Shown here: one piece after another, positions 40,168 to 52,680 of the stretch
How positions within the stretch are numbered: position 1 is the stretch's first letter
Layout of the letters: every line of letters begins with the position of its first letter
DNA from: Cardiocondyla obscurior
Taxonomy: Eukaryota > Arthropoda > Insecta > Hymenoptera > Formicidae
Direction of reading: 5' to 3'
NCBI RefSeq assembly: GCF_019399895.1
Contig: NC_091884.1
Location: 2,172,501 to 2,236,500, forward strand
Length of the DNA: 64,000 nt
Translations under genes and position numbers: made by a program
Notes under the pieces: model-generated
The model's input: the letters and a program-made list of their open reading frames with translations, nothing else
What the model was told of the DNA's origin: nothing
The model's database searches: none

Positions 40168-40905
40168 TTATTGCATTATGTATATATTAAAAAAATATAT
40201 ATAAAATAAAACGTGGCAGAAAGTATAAAAGAAGAAACGAAAGAGAAAGAAAAAAAAAAAAAAAGAAAAAAGGAAAAGATATAAATATATTTTTCCATCG
40301 AAATAGTGTTTGTAACAAAGCGTTACTGGCAGATGAAATTCATATTTCCCGTGTATGCGATTTTCAATTAGAACAGTTTTCCAATTTGCGGCTGACGATT
40401 CTCTCGTGAAAGAGGAAAATGGGAGCGCAAGAACCAGAAATTTGGGTTGTCTCGCGGTCGCGTCTTCAGAAATACGACGACAGCGGTACAGCTTGGCCTC
40501 CGCTTGTCTGATTGCCAAAAAGGAAGCCGCCGAGAGACGGACGAGCTGGAAGAACGGCGGGAGTGGAGAAGATACGTCGAGAACGAAGGACACGGTGGGG
40601 AAATTTCGGCCGGTCGACAAAGAAAATTTAATTTGCTCCGCAACGTATTCCGTCGGTTGCTGGAACACGGCGACTCTATCGACGTTCGCTTTGAGGTCTT
40701 CTTCCTCGCGACGCTCATTTTCATTTACGGTGTGACGATCGCGTATCCGCATTGGAAAAGTGCTTTTTAGAAAAAAGAAAAAAAGAAAAAAAAAAGTGAC
40801 TCGAGCGCGGACAATGCCGTTACATGCCGAAGTGCTCGCCTCGTCGTTACGACGGGACTTTGACGCGGTGAATCGTAAAGAAAAACGAAAGCTGAAAGTT
40901 AGCAT
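40168..40905 (-). other. Longest stop-free frame (245 codons), probably not a gene
   Basis: It starts at a true ATG (MLTFSFRFSLRFTASKS), but much of it is Phe-rich sequence translated from poly-A/T tracts (residues ~38-46 and the last 45). The middle 140 codons lie over a stop-poor patch where two plus-strand frames and another minus-strand frame are also open. One of those, plus 40447-40770, ends with a hydrophobic segment, FEVFFLATLIFIYGVTIAY. No domain was recognised in any frame. Confidence 0.08.
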
Positions 40906-43005
40906 CTTTTATTAGAAAGTCTGTCTATTCCCGATATTTTAAACCGCGAAAAGTTTTAATTGCGCAACAAGTTCTCTCCCCGCAAAGAAATTAAAAATAA
41001 AACTCCCGCCGTCGTGCGCGCGGAAAAATAGATTTCCCTCTATCTTCATTATCATATATACAACTTCGTTTTTTAAATAAATTATTTTCAGGGTAAAAAA
41101 TTTTATTTTAAAAGATAATGAACGCTGGATGTATTATTAGCGGAAAAGGGGGTATCGTTGAACCTATCTTTGAGTCGTCTTTGCGAATTTTAAACGTTAC
41201 ACGTATGTATGTACGTATGTATATTACAAAGCGACAACAGCTGTTTGGTATTTAGCCTTGGGCCTCACTTTCTTCGGTATACTATGCTGCTAGTATACGA
41301 TACGCTTATAACATTGTGTACATAAAATCGTAACGTATATAATATTCATCGTGTCACAAATTTAATAACGTTCCGCGTACTTATTACCGCACATTAAGCG
41401 CCTTACGGAAATAAATCGACAGACGTTCGGCTCTAGCATTAAAAGAAAAAAAAGAAAAAAAAAAAGAAAGCTTGAAACCACACGTGCTGAAGTCGATATC
41501 AATTTAAAAAAAAAAAATTATAACCTAAAGGCTCATAACTGGATAAACATAGAAGGCAAGTTTGTGTGCTAACTTGTTTGTGGGTCTATAAAGAAAGGCA
41601 GATTCGGTCGTCGTGTTCGTGGCGGCGTCGGCGACGGGCGACTCCGTTAAGTAAGTAAATCTTCGACGTGGATTTACGATCCCGCAGGGAGTCGCCCGTG
41701 TATCTCGTTCGCCATGCCGTGGCGCGGATCGATAGTATCACAGACGGGGCCCCGAGCCTCGTTCTATTAATCTCGATCGTTTGTCCGAAGTTTATCGTCC
41801 TCCGCAAAGTACCGGGCACATTTAAGGAGGAAGGTCACCGCTCTATACACGCGCGGTGCCATCCACCCCCTCGATCGTTCGCTCGGACTTTAATTTTAGA
41901 TAAGTTTCTCCTCCCCCTTCCCCCTTCCTATCGCATAAATACAGTAGAGCGATTTTATTTCTGATAGGCGGAATGAATTTTTGACGAGGTCAGATTTTTT
42001 TCTTTTTATCTTGGCGAAATTAAAGTTACAAAAAATAACTTCTGGAAAGAATGCTGCGAAATTTTTAGCCGCGCGTTTTGATTCCCAGGTCCCGTTACAC
42101 TGGCCATATACTGTTAGGAATTTACGAAATATCGTTAATAAATTGCCCGAACGTTTACGTTCAAATATCACATTAATATGATAATGATACACGTTATCGT
42201 ATACAATTGGTCACGCTAAAATGTTTACGTCAGCGTTACGTGGCTAGTTTAACGGCCGCACGAATTCTCGAAGACGGGCTTGTAAGATTAGACTAAATGG
42301 AAGATATATAGAAAACAAACCGCGGAAAATTAGCGCTTGGCAATTTAACGCACGACATAGAATCGCCGGGGGATCATTGCGGTAGCTGTCGTTCGCGATA
42401 TCATCGAGCGCGATTGCGATAATTATCCGATGACGGATGGTCGCAGTCGTCGCGAAATGGATACCGGCCGTCCGTACTCGTCGGAAATCGCAAACCAGCG
42501 GCCGGTCGGAAGACTACTTAGCGATATTTATTAACATTATCCCGGCGTAGCGACGAGATAATAGGTGGCAGCCGTAATATTCCTGGCTGCGATGCTCGCG
42601 GCGCATCGCAAATTCGCTGGAACAACAGTTTTGCAATCCAAATCGGTTGACCGTCGACTACGTCGCGCGTATAAAGGCCCTACCCCGTCCTTCTGCTCGC
42701 CCTATCCTTCCATCCCGGGCCACCCTTCTCGAGTTTGCATTCGCACAAACCCGGGCATAATGAAATCCGTGCCATTAGGCCGGACAGTAGGGTAAATTCG
42801 TGTTCGCGCAAACGTCGGTTTCCGGCTCGTTCGGCGTGCACGTACTCGAATCGAATCGAATAGAATCGAGGGGGGGAGATCCTCGACAATGCCCCGCAAA
42901 ATTCTCTCTTGCGCGCGTATATCTACACGGTGTTTGCGATGCAACGAGCGACGTTAATAGCTACCTTCTTAATATTGAAATTTCATTGAAATTTCGAATA
43001 TATCA

Positions 43006-43043
43006 TCTCTCTCTCTCTCTCTTTTTCTTTCTCTCTCTCTTTC
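43006..43043. repeat. Interrupted (CT)n microsatellite
   Basis: Two CT arrays separated by a short T-rich interruption. Confidence 0.9.
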
Positions 43044-46000
43044 AAGAAAATCTCTGTTTCGCTTCGTCAAAAGTTACGTCTTTTCCTGCATTAATTATTC
43101 GTGTAATATAATTAACCGTGCGATTAGAAATATATTGATATGCCCGCCGTGATCAACTGCAATATCTAGTTAAGCCGGAACGTGTACAAACGACTTCTAG
43201 AAACTCGGCGTCGTAAATATTTCCGTGAATATTTAAAATAAAACGCAGATTAAACCTCGCCGTGCCTTCGGAGAAATTCACTCGGTCGAGCACGCGAGCG
43301 CGGCGAATTCTCAAAAATACTTAATGCAATTTTAAGGCGGTGCTTTCCGTGCACCGCGTATACGCTCCGGCTTTTGCAAGATTCGCATGGATAAAATCAG
43401 ACAGGTAGATAGACAGTGGTGGAAGCGAGGCGGGATATTCCGCGTGCGATTCTCTCTTCGCGAGCGTGTGTGCCCGCCGCTTTCGGTACACAGCTGTAAG
43501 GGCCCGGGAGAGGATACGAGGCGAACGGCTGAGGGTTGCACACGCGAGAGTCCGGGAAACGGGGGTAAAGAGAGGTAAAGAGGGAAGAGGCCGCGCGAGC
43601 GCGTCAGGGGAATTCGATGCCGGACGATCGAGCAATCCGATGATCGCGTCCTAATCGAATTAAACTCGCCGGTTGTGCCTGTGTTTACGATGGGCTGACT
43701 CGTCGGTTTGGATTTGCTACGTTCGCGCGATAATGGCCGCGCGTGCACCCGGCCGCCGGTGCCTCGCACCCATTCTCTGACCGTGGCGGTACGTGCGAGC
43801 TTCGCGTTCCTCATCGATCCCGGTTTGTTATCGTCGAATAGAAAACCGTGGGGCCACTCAAGAACGGTGGGCGCCTACGTGCGGTAATTGCGTCGCGAGG
43901 GGCCACCCGGGGTTCATTTATCTCGGATTAAACGCCTCGCGCTTAACGCGATAGCAAAAATTAATTTCTTTTCGGAATATTTAATGAAATATATATATAT
44001 ATAAGATGTATTTAGCGCAATCTGCCGGATAAATGCGAGAATATCTGGTTAATGTACGAAACGCATTCGGAGATATTTAATTAAATTTAATACATACGTT
44101 TAATACGTTTCGTGTATTGTATTATATGTACACGTTGAGGGAAAATTAGTATTTTGTATTTTGCACGTGGCGTTATTATAGATGATTCGCTTTGATCCGC
44201 ATTAACGCACCGGTTTTCATTCGTGCTTCGTGCTTTCAAAATATCATTCGCTATGTTGAATTATCGACGTTATTTCGCGTATAATAAATAAATCCATTCA
44301 AGATTTGTGTTTATGAAAGCCACGCGTGATAGTAATGTACCTATCAATTTATTAAAAACTTATCGAGTCAGAGCTAATAATACGATTATAAAATAGATCG
44401 ATGTGATATACCGATTTCATTGTTTTATCGCGCAATTCATTACGTGAAATTGCTTGTAAAATATCACGATACTTAATTTTATTGGAAGAACGTTGGATTT
44501 AATTAAAAAAAAAAAAAATTTGTAATCGGTTGCTCGAATTACGTTGCGCAACGAGAATGCGAAACAGTGCAACGTAAGTTCTTTCGCGGTGGAAATTTCG
44601 ACAAGACGACTGTGAGAGCCGAGAAATGCCTCCGGTAACAGTTAGACGTGGGATAGACGAAACCAGAGAGCTACTGCAGGGTAGCTCCTGTCGACTCGGT
44701 CAAAGTACGAGAGTTTGTATAACGCCCGCAGGCAAAGCGGATCCGTTTACAGGCGCTAATTGTAATTTTAAAGCGATCGAATCCGCCGACGATGTACGAT
44801 GCGGTCGCGCCGGAGAGAGAATTGCGGCTGCGAGCTTATCCACGAGTGGTCGCCCGCCATTTAATTAACAATTACGGATTGATATCAGTCGATCCGCATT
44901 GACAGGAATTGTTTTCCAACGTGACGTAATATTCTCGAAAAGAAATCGCGCCGAAGGATTTATTTAATTAAACGTCTAAATCTCGCGTAATTCCAGAAAG
45001 TCCTCGTACGTCTCTATTCTCCGTGACGATCGAAGTCAACGGCGCGTGATAAATTTTTATCGAAACTTTAAATAGATCGGGGTAGAAATTATGAAAATCA
45101 AACACGAGCTTTATAAGATACAAAAACAATCGGTCTCGATGATTATGCGAACGGGAAATATTTCGCTATTTTCTCCCGTTATTTAATTGTACGCAAAACT
45201 TTTATGAACCTCTCATATTTTTATCACCGGCTTTGACACGCATTTTCCCGACGCCGGCAATCCGCGTTTTCCCGATTCAAGTTGGAAAGTTTTCACGACG
45301 CGATGCTCGCGATTACCGCAAGTTGCGCGATAAATTTCTCAAACGTAAATGCGAAAGAGGTGTTTATGGACTCTTAAGTTTCGGGGCCGAGATGCGTCTA
45401 TACTTTTGAGGTCGGTACTTTTGGGGGATTTTCGCCGACGTAACATAGCGGAGAAGCTATAACGCGAGACGGTCGTCATTTGGCAAAACGGGAGTTCTCT
45501 AGCTTGGCTCTAGTTTGTAGTCATATCGTTCGCAACAGGACGCCGCGGGATGGGATGTCAACGGTAGTCAACGTGGGCAACGACATGATGTACGTACGTA
45601 CTTCGCGAACGTACGCGGCATTCATGCAAATAGCGAGACAAACAACAGTCACCGCAAGTTTCGTCGAGAAACCGCCGCAAGATATCCCCCACCGTCGAAA
45701 CTTGACAGCCATCAGATAATTCCAAGTTACATTTCTCCGTCTAAACGCGATATCCGTAATTTACGTAAGTAATTATAATCCAATTCGAAATTACAAGAGA
45801 ACGGCGAGAAGAAATAATAAATAAAAAAAAAGTGTATCGTGCGAATAAATTAAGCTGGTGCTCGCGATTAAATTCACCCGGATCGCGATTTACGCGAGGC
45901 GTCTTGTGTACGGAAAGATAATCCGTCGCCTTTAAGTATTAAATTTAACGGTAGTGTATTAAATAGCAGCGGCTAAAATAACAGCCTGTGTCCGTATTTC

Positions 46001-46746
46001 GTATTTCTGTGAAAGCGGCCAATAACAATTTGGCCGAATTAACTATTATTCGCTCGCGGGAAGTAATAGTGACGTGCGGAATACGATTTCGTTACCGTTC
46101 GACCGAAATCAGAGATACACGCCTCGCCCGTTTACTATTCCGCCCAAGATGGTTATAGTCATATTGCCCATTGTCGTGCTTAGCTCTCGCAAAGGGCGGT
46201 AACCGCTAGTCAACGTACACCCGGACTTTGTAGTATCGTGTTATATGTATGCGAATCCGCAGGAATAGTGGAAATCAGATAACTCGCAACTCCGTGAGTC
46301 TGCTTCGTGAATCTGTGTTCCAAGACTGCTCTACAAAGCATCGGTATTTCCTCTGCGATCTTCTATTTTCTTTTGAAAAACTTTCGACTAGGAATTACCG
46401 CTTAGATTCACTCACGTAGTTTCGAGATCAACCGACGTTGTTACAAATCGCTGACCATTTCATTTAACAATTGATTTAATTCGCAATGAACGGTTACATA
46501 AATAATTCAATATGGAATCAGGTATTTCATTAAAAGCACGGTACGTTCGTAATTTTACACAAGTTTCGTAGAGCTGAGCAAATCGGATAGTATTATCGAA
46601 TGTATCAATTGAATTAATAAAGGCTGATTGCAAAATGTATATTTCCAAGTTTATCGGCAAATTGTTAACGATCAATTTAAACGAAGCAACATTAACTTAT
46701 TAAATCGTGTTAAAAAATTATTCAATACTATGATTAGAGTTTATTA

Positions 46747-46835
46747 GGCTCAAAAAAAATTTTTTAAATAAAAAAAAAATTTTTTTAATTAAAATAAAAA
46801 ATATAAAAAAAAAATTAAAATAAAATAAAATACCT
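46747..46835. repeat. A/T low-complexity block with self-complementary runs
   Basis: Alternating A8-10 and T6-7 runs followed by AAAAT-type repeats. The adjacent A and T runs can pair with each other. Confidence 0.8.
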
Positions 46836-46920
46836 GCTGCGACATATATTCATACGTCAGAATATTTTTAACGCTATTTCGGTACCGTAACGCTCGCTCG
46901 CGAAGCAAATACACAAGTGC

Positions 46921-47364
46921 ATGCCGCGCGGATCCGGAATAACGTTGCGGATTCCACCGGATCTCTGCTTCCGGAGAATCGTTTACTCCCACCCTCCCTC
47001 CCCATCTCTTGGCAATTCTTGTGGTTCTTACTGTTCATCCGCGTATTGCACGCGCCGCAACTTCCGTTTCGTAGAGAAAGAGGAGAATGCGCCGGCGGCA
47101 CGTTGCCGCAGATATATCTACGAGCAATTTCGCCACGAGTGCAGGGACGCTTCGCAGCCTTCCTCGTCGGCTGGTCACGCTCGCCGCGCTATTCGCATTT
47201 CGCCGTCGCGTAATATCACCGCGCGATATTCTAATGCCGGCGCTTGTGAAACAGCGCGACGCGCTGTCACCGGGTTGTATTATTGCAGCAGCGAAGGAGC
47301 GAATATTCTTTCCTCAACGACTTCAGAATCTCGGGCTTTCCGAGAGAATGAGAGAATAGCGTAG
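46921..47364 (+). CDS. Possible small ORF, 147 codons, Cys-containing, unknown
   Basis: An ATG-initiated frame (MPRGSGITLRIPPDLCF) runs to TAG at 47362 and contains eight cysteines (for example NSCGSYCSSAYC and RCRRYIYEQFRHEC). No signal peptide or known domain is visible. All three plus-strand frames are open across most of 46.92-47.36 kb, so a stop-poor composition is likely. A competing frame (to 47359) contains a hydrophobic LVTLAALFAF. Neither has convincing splice sites. Confidence 0.12.
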   Translation: MPRGSGITLRIPPDLCFRRIVYSHPPSPSLGNSCGSYCSSAYCTRRNFRFVEKEENAPAARCRRYIYEQFRHECRDASQPSSSAGHARRAIRISPSRNITARYSNAGACETARRAVTGLYYCSSEGANILSSTTSESRAFRENERIA

Positions 47365-48276
47365 TAGCGAGACCTTTGAGACAAATCTCGATGCTTCGCG
47401 TCTGACGAATTGATTATTTCGACGAAAATTTAATAACGTGAAGAAAAATATTTTATGGAAAAAAAGTTTATCAAATTTAAATAACCAATGCTATTAGTTT
47501 ATAATTAGCAGCTACGATAAGGACTTTTATTCACTTAATTTTCTTTCTGTATAATAAATAATTTCTTGATCAAGTATATATTTTAATAATTTCTTAATTT
47601 TCTAAATTACCTCGAACATAATTAGACAATTTTGCAATTCAAATTTAATAATTTTTAAGTTATGCCGTTGAATGAAAATCGTTTGTAAGATAAATGAAAA
47701 GCCGCGAAAGAGGAATGCGAAGGAGTCTACGAGAGAATCTTTTCCGCGAGGGGACTATAATGGCGGAAAACGCGCCGCTATGTTAAATGCAATTTCGTCT
47801 GACAGCTTGTTGAGGGTGACTCGTTTTTCCGACATCGAGAGGAAATTGTTCGTGGATAACGAAGAAAATGTCAGTGCCGCCGCTGTCGGCCGGAAGTTGC
47901 GGAATTTCGCCGTCCTCGCTTTAAAAATGACAGAATGGCCTGCATGTCGGTCACATGTTACTCGAGAGAAGGGCCCTCCTTCATGAATTCTTCATCGATT
48001 CTTTTCACTCCACCGTTTGTAAACGCACTTCTTTTAAAACACCGTCACGACGACGGTAGATAGAGAGACAGATAGCGATGCGGATTCGAAAATAATTCAT
48101 CGCGGCGAAATCAAAATTAACAAGTAACGTGAGAATGCTAATTATTCGATTAATACGAAAATATAAAATAAAATAGAAAAATAAATAATAATATACAATG
48201 AATTTTTAGGACGATAAAATGTGCGATTGAATAAGTCATAGCTGCGAACAAAACTTGTCAAATGCATGACACGTGG

Positions 48277-48310
48277 AAAAAAAAATAAAAAAAAAAAAAA
48301 AAAAAAAAAA
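48277..48310. repeat. Poly-A tract with one T
   Basis: About 34 bases of A with a single T interruption. Confidence 0.9.
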
Positions 48311-51300
48311 TTTACATGTTGCGCCAACGTCATGCAGAATGCAAATCCTATTCCCGATATGGTCCCAGGATAACAAACAAATGATCAGCAACGTAGCTTG
48401 TAAAAATAGAGGCTACCTTATACGTCGAATTTAATCTTCGAAGCATGGAACTACTTTCCTATTTTTCAAACAAGTATTTCGTTATTTCGATCCGTTCTCT
48501 ATAAAAGAGAAACTATTTATCTCCGGCGTGCGGTTGACTTGACAACGATATTGCGAGCAACAAAATAAGTCGGGAAGAAAAATAGATACCGGCGAGCGTG
48601 CCCGCTCGAGGATAATACAAGTTTGTACAAACAATAAGTATATCATTTGTGAATGTTTCTCTTGCGCGGGAGACAAAAATTTATAAGTTCGCCTGGCCGT
48701 AAAAGGACCAAAATGGATGTCTTGTCAAACTAAGTGGGGAAGAAAGTCAGTCCGAGAGATAGGAAGAAGCGCGATTCAGATCGCGAAACGACGACGATGA
48801 GAAACGCCGCCGGAATTTACACTCATACATCGCAGGAAGTGGTTTCTGCATGCGCCACCATATGTAACGCGCTCCGATTTGCATAACGGAGCTTACCGGA
48901 GGTTACTATACTTTAACAACGGCTCTTGTGCGGAATAGCGTTTCGAGATTCGGTTCAGAGTGTGCCGAGGATATGCAGATTGTTCTGCCGCGCGCCTTTG
49001 TTACCTTCTTCGCAATATCCCCCGCTAATGAAGTTTGCGTTAGATTATAATGATAATATCGGAATGACAATTTATTACCGTTTAGCCGTCACAATTTTCT
49101 CTCAGGAAAAAAAAAAAGAAAACTTTTCGCGCGAAATGAAAATTAGTAGCGCAAAATTTAGCTTCTCGTTAACGTACGAAAATATAAAGAATTGACAATA
49201 TAGTTTAAGAAACGTATAACGTATAATAAAGTTCTAATTTTATTAATTACCAGGAACGCGTGTAGTTAGGTAAATGAGTTCGGTAGCAAAACTAAAAAAA
49301 AAAAAAAAGAAGAAAAAAAACAAAAGCTAAAGAAAATGTACGATTCAATTTTCGCGTTATCGACATGTGGCACTCGTGCAAAATTTCGCGGGCCGTGCTC
49401 ATTTAATTTCAGCCACGGGGAACACGCGAGGTAATTAGGCGGCAGTACGAGTCGGCATCGCGAGCGGAAGAAAAGAGGGGGAACTGAGGGGGAGGAAGGG
49501 GAGAGGAAAGAAGGACCTACGTGAAGGTTCGTTTGCGCCTCACGAGCGGTAGCGACTACGAGATCCCATCTTCTAACGACGCTCCCTCGCCCCCGCGATG
49601 CGTGACCGGGGTCAGGATGGCACCGTTAGAAACCGTTTCCACGGGTGCTCACCCACTCGTGGAGAACACGTACCGCCGCGAAAATAAGCTTCCGAGTTAT
49701 AAGTGCCATGGGACGTCGCGCCCATGGAGCTTCGTGCTTCTCTGCTTCTCCGATATAGCATGCGCGATAAAAGCGAACGGCTGTTGAAACTTTTTATTTG
49801 CCGATACTGTTAGTTTTCATCCGGCGACGGCGCTTTCTTTTTTACTTTTTTCTTTTTTTTTTTTTTTAAATATCGCTTCCTAATCGAGTGGAATAATTAT
49901 TCCGTTCTTTAACGCGTTTGTTAAAATAATTTTGTACAAAAGGGATATTTAAAAATATTGCGAATTAATAACGAGAAATAAATTGTCAGGCAAAAAAGTA
50001 ACACGTATATCGGGCGCATTAAAAATCGAAGCGTGTAGCAAATATTTGAGCGGCAACGATTTGGAACTGTACTAATACCTCGTTAGTGCGGATTATGGCA
50101 TTGCTGCGTTCGAACGCCTGTTTAAACCGCTTCGGTCCGTCGACATGACACACAGCTATACAAACTATTCAGGATAAATACGTCTAATTGGCGGGATATT
50201 TTACCGTGATATATTAAACATTGGTATTAAAGATATTGACGGATGAAACATCATAACGTTAGTTAACTCCTTACGAAAAAAAAAAAAAAAAAAAAATTAA
50301 TATCTTATTTCTAACATCAAAATTAATCATAATTAAATTAATAAATATTTCTTATTTCCTCGAAACTTGAACTTTATCATAACATAATAGAGCTCAATAT
50401 TGCAATCATAGTAATTAATAATTTGATTTTAGTAAATGCATTTATTTCGCACGATTAGAATTATGTTGACAATATGCAAATGTTGAAGTACTGAATTCAA
50501 CAAAATATCACGCGTGTTTAAAATCGAATGAAAAGGATTTTTTCGGTCTCCGTGATAAATCTCGGAATTGGTATTCGCATGTGAGACGCGAAGGCGTAGT
50601 GATATATTACAAGGAAACGTGCCGGCAGGCAGACGGACGTTGCAAATTATTTATGACATTCGCGAAAACGCGCTGTCAATTTATATCGAAATGTCACAAC
50701 TCGAATTGACATTATCGCGACGCAGTTTAAAAAAATATCGGTTTAACGTGCGAGCCACAGGAGAATCAAAAATAGACCGACCACGAACGAGAATTTAAAA
50801 AAGTTATCGCGATACGCATTATCGCGTGTCACGATTAATTAATTTCCCTCATCCTGATATTTCCTGTTTTTGACTTTACATTTTATTTTATTTCATTATT
50901 ATCTCGATTATATCTTCACTCTATATTTTTACGCTTTTAACTCTCACGTGCTAATAACTTTCCGGAAAATAAAAAATTTTCAAGCCGACAAAAGTTCTTT
51001 GAAAAGTTTTCTAACTCGTTAAATAACAAATGTCGCGAATACCGCTCGATTTTTTTTTAATTTTATTTTATTTGCGCGTATTTGAACGTCTTTAATTTTC
51101 CTGTATTTCCGCTATTTCTATTTCGGAAGCTATCTCGCGCGTTAAAATGACGACTCGACGGTTATTCTTTAGTGCCGATAGATCGGCGCGTGGTTGCTCG
51201 GTTTCTCCGCGCCGACAAAGGGAAACATTCGCGAGATGATAGCGCAATGTCCGTCCGTTCGTCCGCTCGTTACTCGAGCCGCCGAGCCAGAGAGCGAGCT

Positions 51301-51753
51301 GATAATAATAAGGTGCTTTCATAATTGCCGATGTAATTAGAGAGAAAAAAAGGCGGAGGTGGAGCGCGCAATGCACTTCCTTCGCAGTCGGTGACGGCTT
51401 CGTTCTGGTCGCGCCTAAGTGCGCACGCGTTTAAAAGAATGCGCTTTTCTCACCGAGAAGAAGCACACGTTCAGAAATACGATTACAACCTCGGCGACGT
51501 GTATAATTTTTTTTTCGCGTGCAACGAAACAATTAAACTTTCTATAACAATATCCTTTCGCTTATATTTTTATTTCAACGTTGTCGTTCGGATAAAAAAA
51601 ATCCTCCCGCGAAAAGGCATTTTCCTGAGCACGAAGAGAATGAACGATAGATATATTAACTGACTAAATCTCCTCACGACCTGCTTTTGCCGCGAACGGG
51701 CAAATCTACGAAACCGGGGAAACAAATAAATTATACTCTATGATAGTCGAGTA

Positions 51754-51785
51754 AAGAGAGAAAGAGAAAGAGAGAGAGAGAGAGA
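51754..51785. repeat. (GA)n microsatellite
   Basis: A GA array with AAAG interruptions at its left end. Confidence 0.9.
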
Positions 51786-52119
51786 CATGGAGGTGGACGA
51801 GAAGAACTGAAACGCTGTCGGTGGGCGCTGCAATTATTTACAGTACTTCATCAATGCGCAGAATTCGTCCGCTTAATTTAATCTCATTTAATTTCTAAAG
51901 ACGTGCGACTCTTCGTTGCATTACATCAACGTTCCCTCCGCACGGAGTGCGCGATGCGATTTAGAGTCATTAGGTACTCTCGCTGAACTTTGTGCCGGGT
52001 ACAACGTTTCTACGAGTCTCCGCTTTGTGGTTCCGTCCGCACGTAATGTATCTACTATTCTTTCGCGAGGCATAATCCGCAGGTAACCGCGATATTTATT
52101 AATATGAATCTTGTCAATT

Positions 52120-52680
52120 AGCGGGGAAAGAATTCAGAACGTAAGGTCGATTCGTGAGAATCGCGATAAGGAGCGCAAAACCGTGCAGAAAACTGAGAAA
52201 TCGAGCGAAGGTGAATACTTACAATTAGGAGAAATGATAGGCTCACTCAACGCGCAATTTGGAATACAATAAATTACAATAAGACGCGCGTGTAAGGTCT
52301 TCATTATTGCAGCACGCGTTGCACTTTAACCATCTCGGTATGTACGAGGAGCCATTACCGACAACGGACGTTAATCGTTTTCTCTTTCCCGTCGTAACTC
52401 GAATTATCGCGGATGATATATCTCGCGAATAATTCAGCCATAATTTCAGAAATATAGATCGCGCGATAGATAGCGATGGAATTCAGAACGCGACGTTAGT
52501 TCGTGAGAATGTTGACGGTGATGCACGGAGGGAGAACCCGCTCCCAAGAAAGGAGAGGAATTAGGAGAAACATTATAGTTTTCACTCGTGATAATGAGCC
52601 TCGATGCGCAACATTCGAACGTAATGGGTTATTCCACCGCGGAATTTGGGAAAATTAAGATCTCTATTATTGTAATATTA
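52120..52680. repeat. Diverged tandem duplication, period about 340-350 bp
   Basis: Several word matches recur in the same order. GAATTCAGAACG occurs at 52130 and 52479. TTCGTGAGAAT follows each. AATTAGGAGAAA occurs at 52223 and 52559. A GCGCAA block and a GGAATTTGG / CAATTTGGAA block follow, then TATTATTG / CATTATTGCAG. The offset drifts between 336 and 349 bp, which indicates indels since the duplication. No coding frame is shared between the copies. Confidence 0.5.

Larger units (their letters stand above)
38164..46920. other. Upstream intron of the rhomboid gene; no exon found
   Basis: EF-hand exons are expected somewhere upstream on the minus strand, but no DxDGxG-type loop with flanking splice sites was seen here. 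GC-rich patches occur at 38.56-38.8, 40.34-40.77, 41.6-41.9, 42.54-42.94, 43.25-43.96 and 44.6-44.87 kb. The rest is AT-rich with simple repeats. Confidence 0.5.

Noticed and set aside
40325..40345. Minus-strand KYEFHLP|gtaacg as the EF-hand/linker boundary
   Set aside because: The donor is weak, the Ile-to-Glu spacing is wrong, and no acceptor lies upstream in a sensible place.
42540..43960. Arg/Ser/Pro-rich ORFs on both strands
   Set aside because: Both strands are open together because of high CpG; there is no domain and no splice evidence.
45480..45719. Minus-strand 63-codon ORF with a signal-peptide-like start (TKLAVTVVCLAICMNA)
   Set aside because: It is antisense to an equally open plus frame, with no cleavage product or homology recognisable; too short to support.
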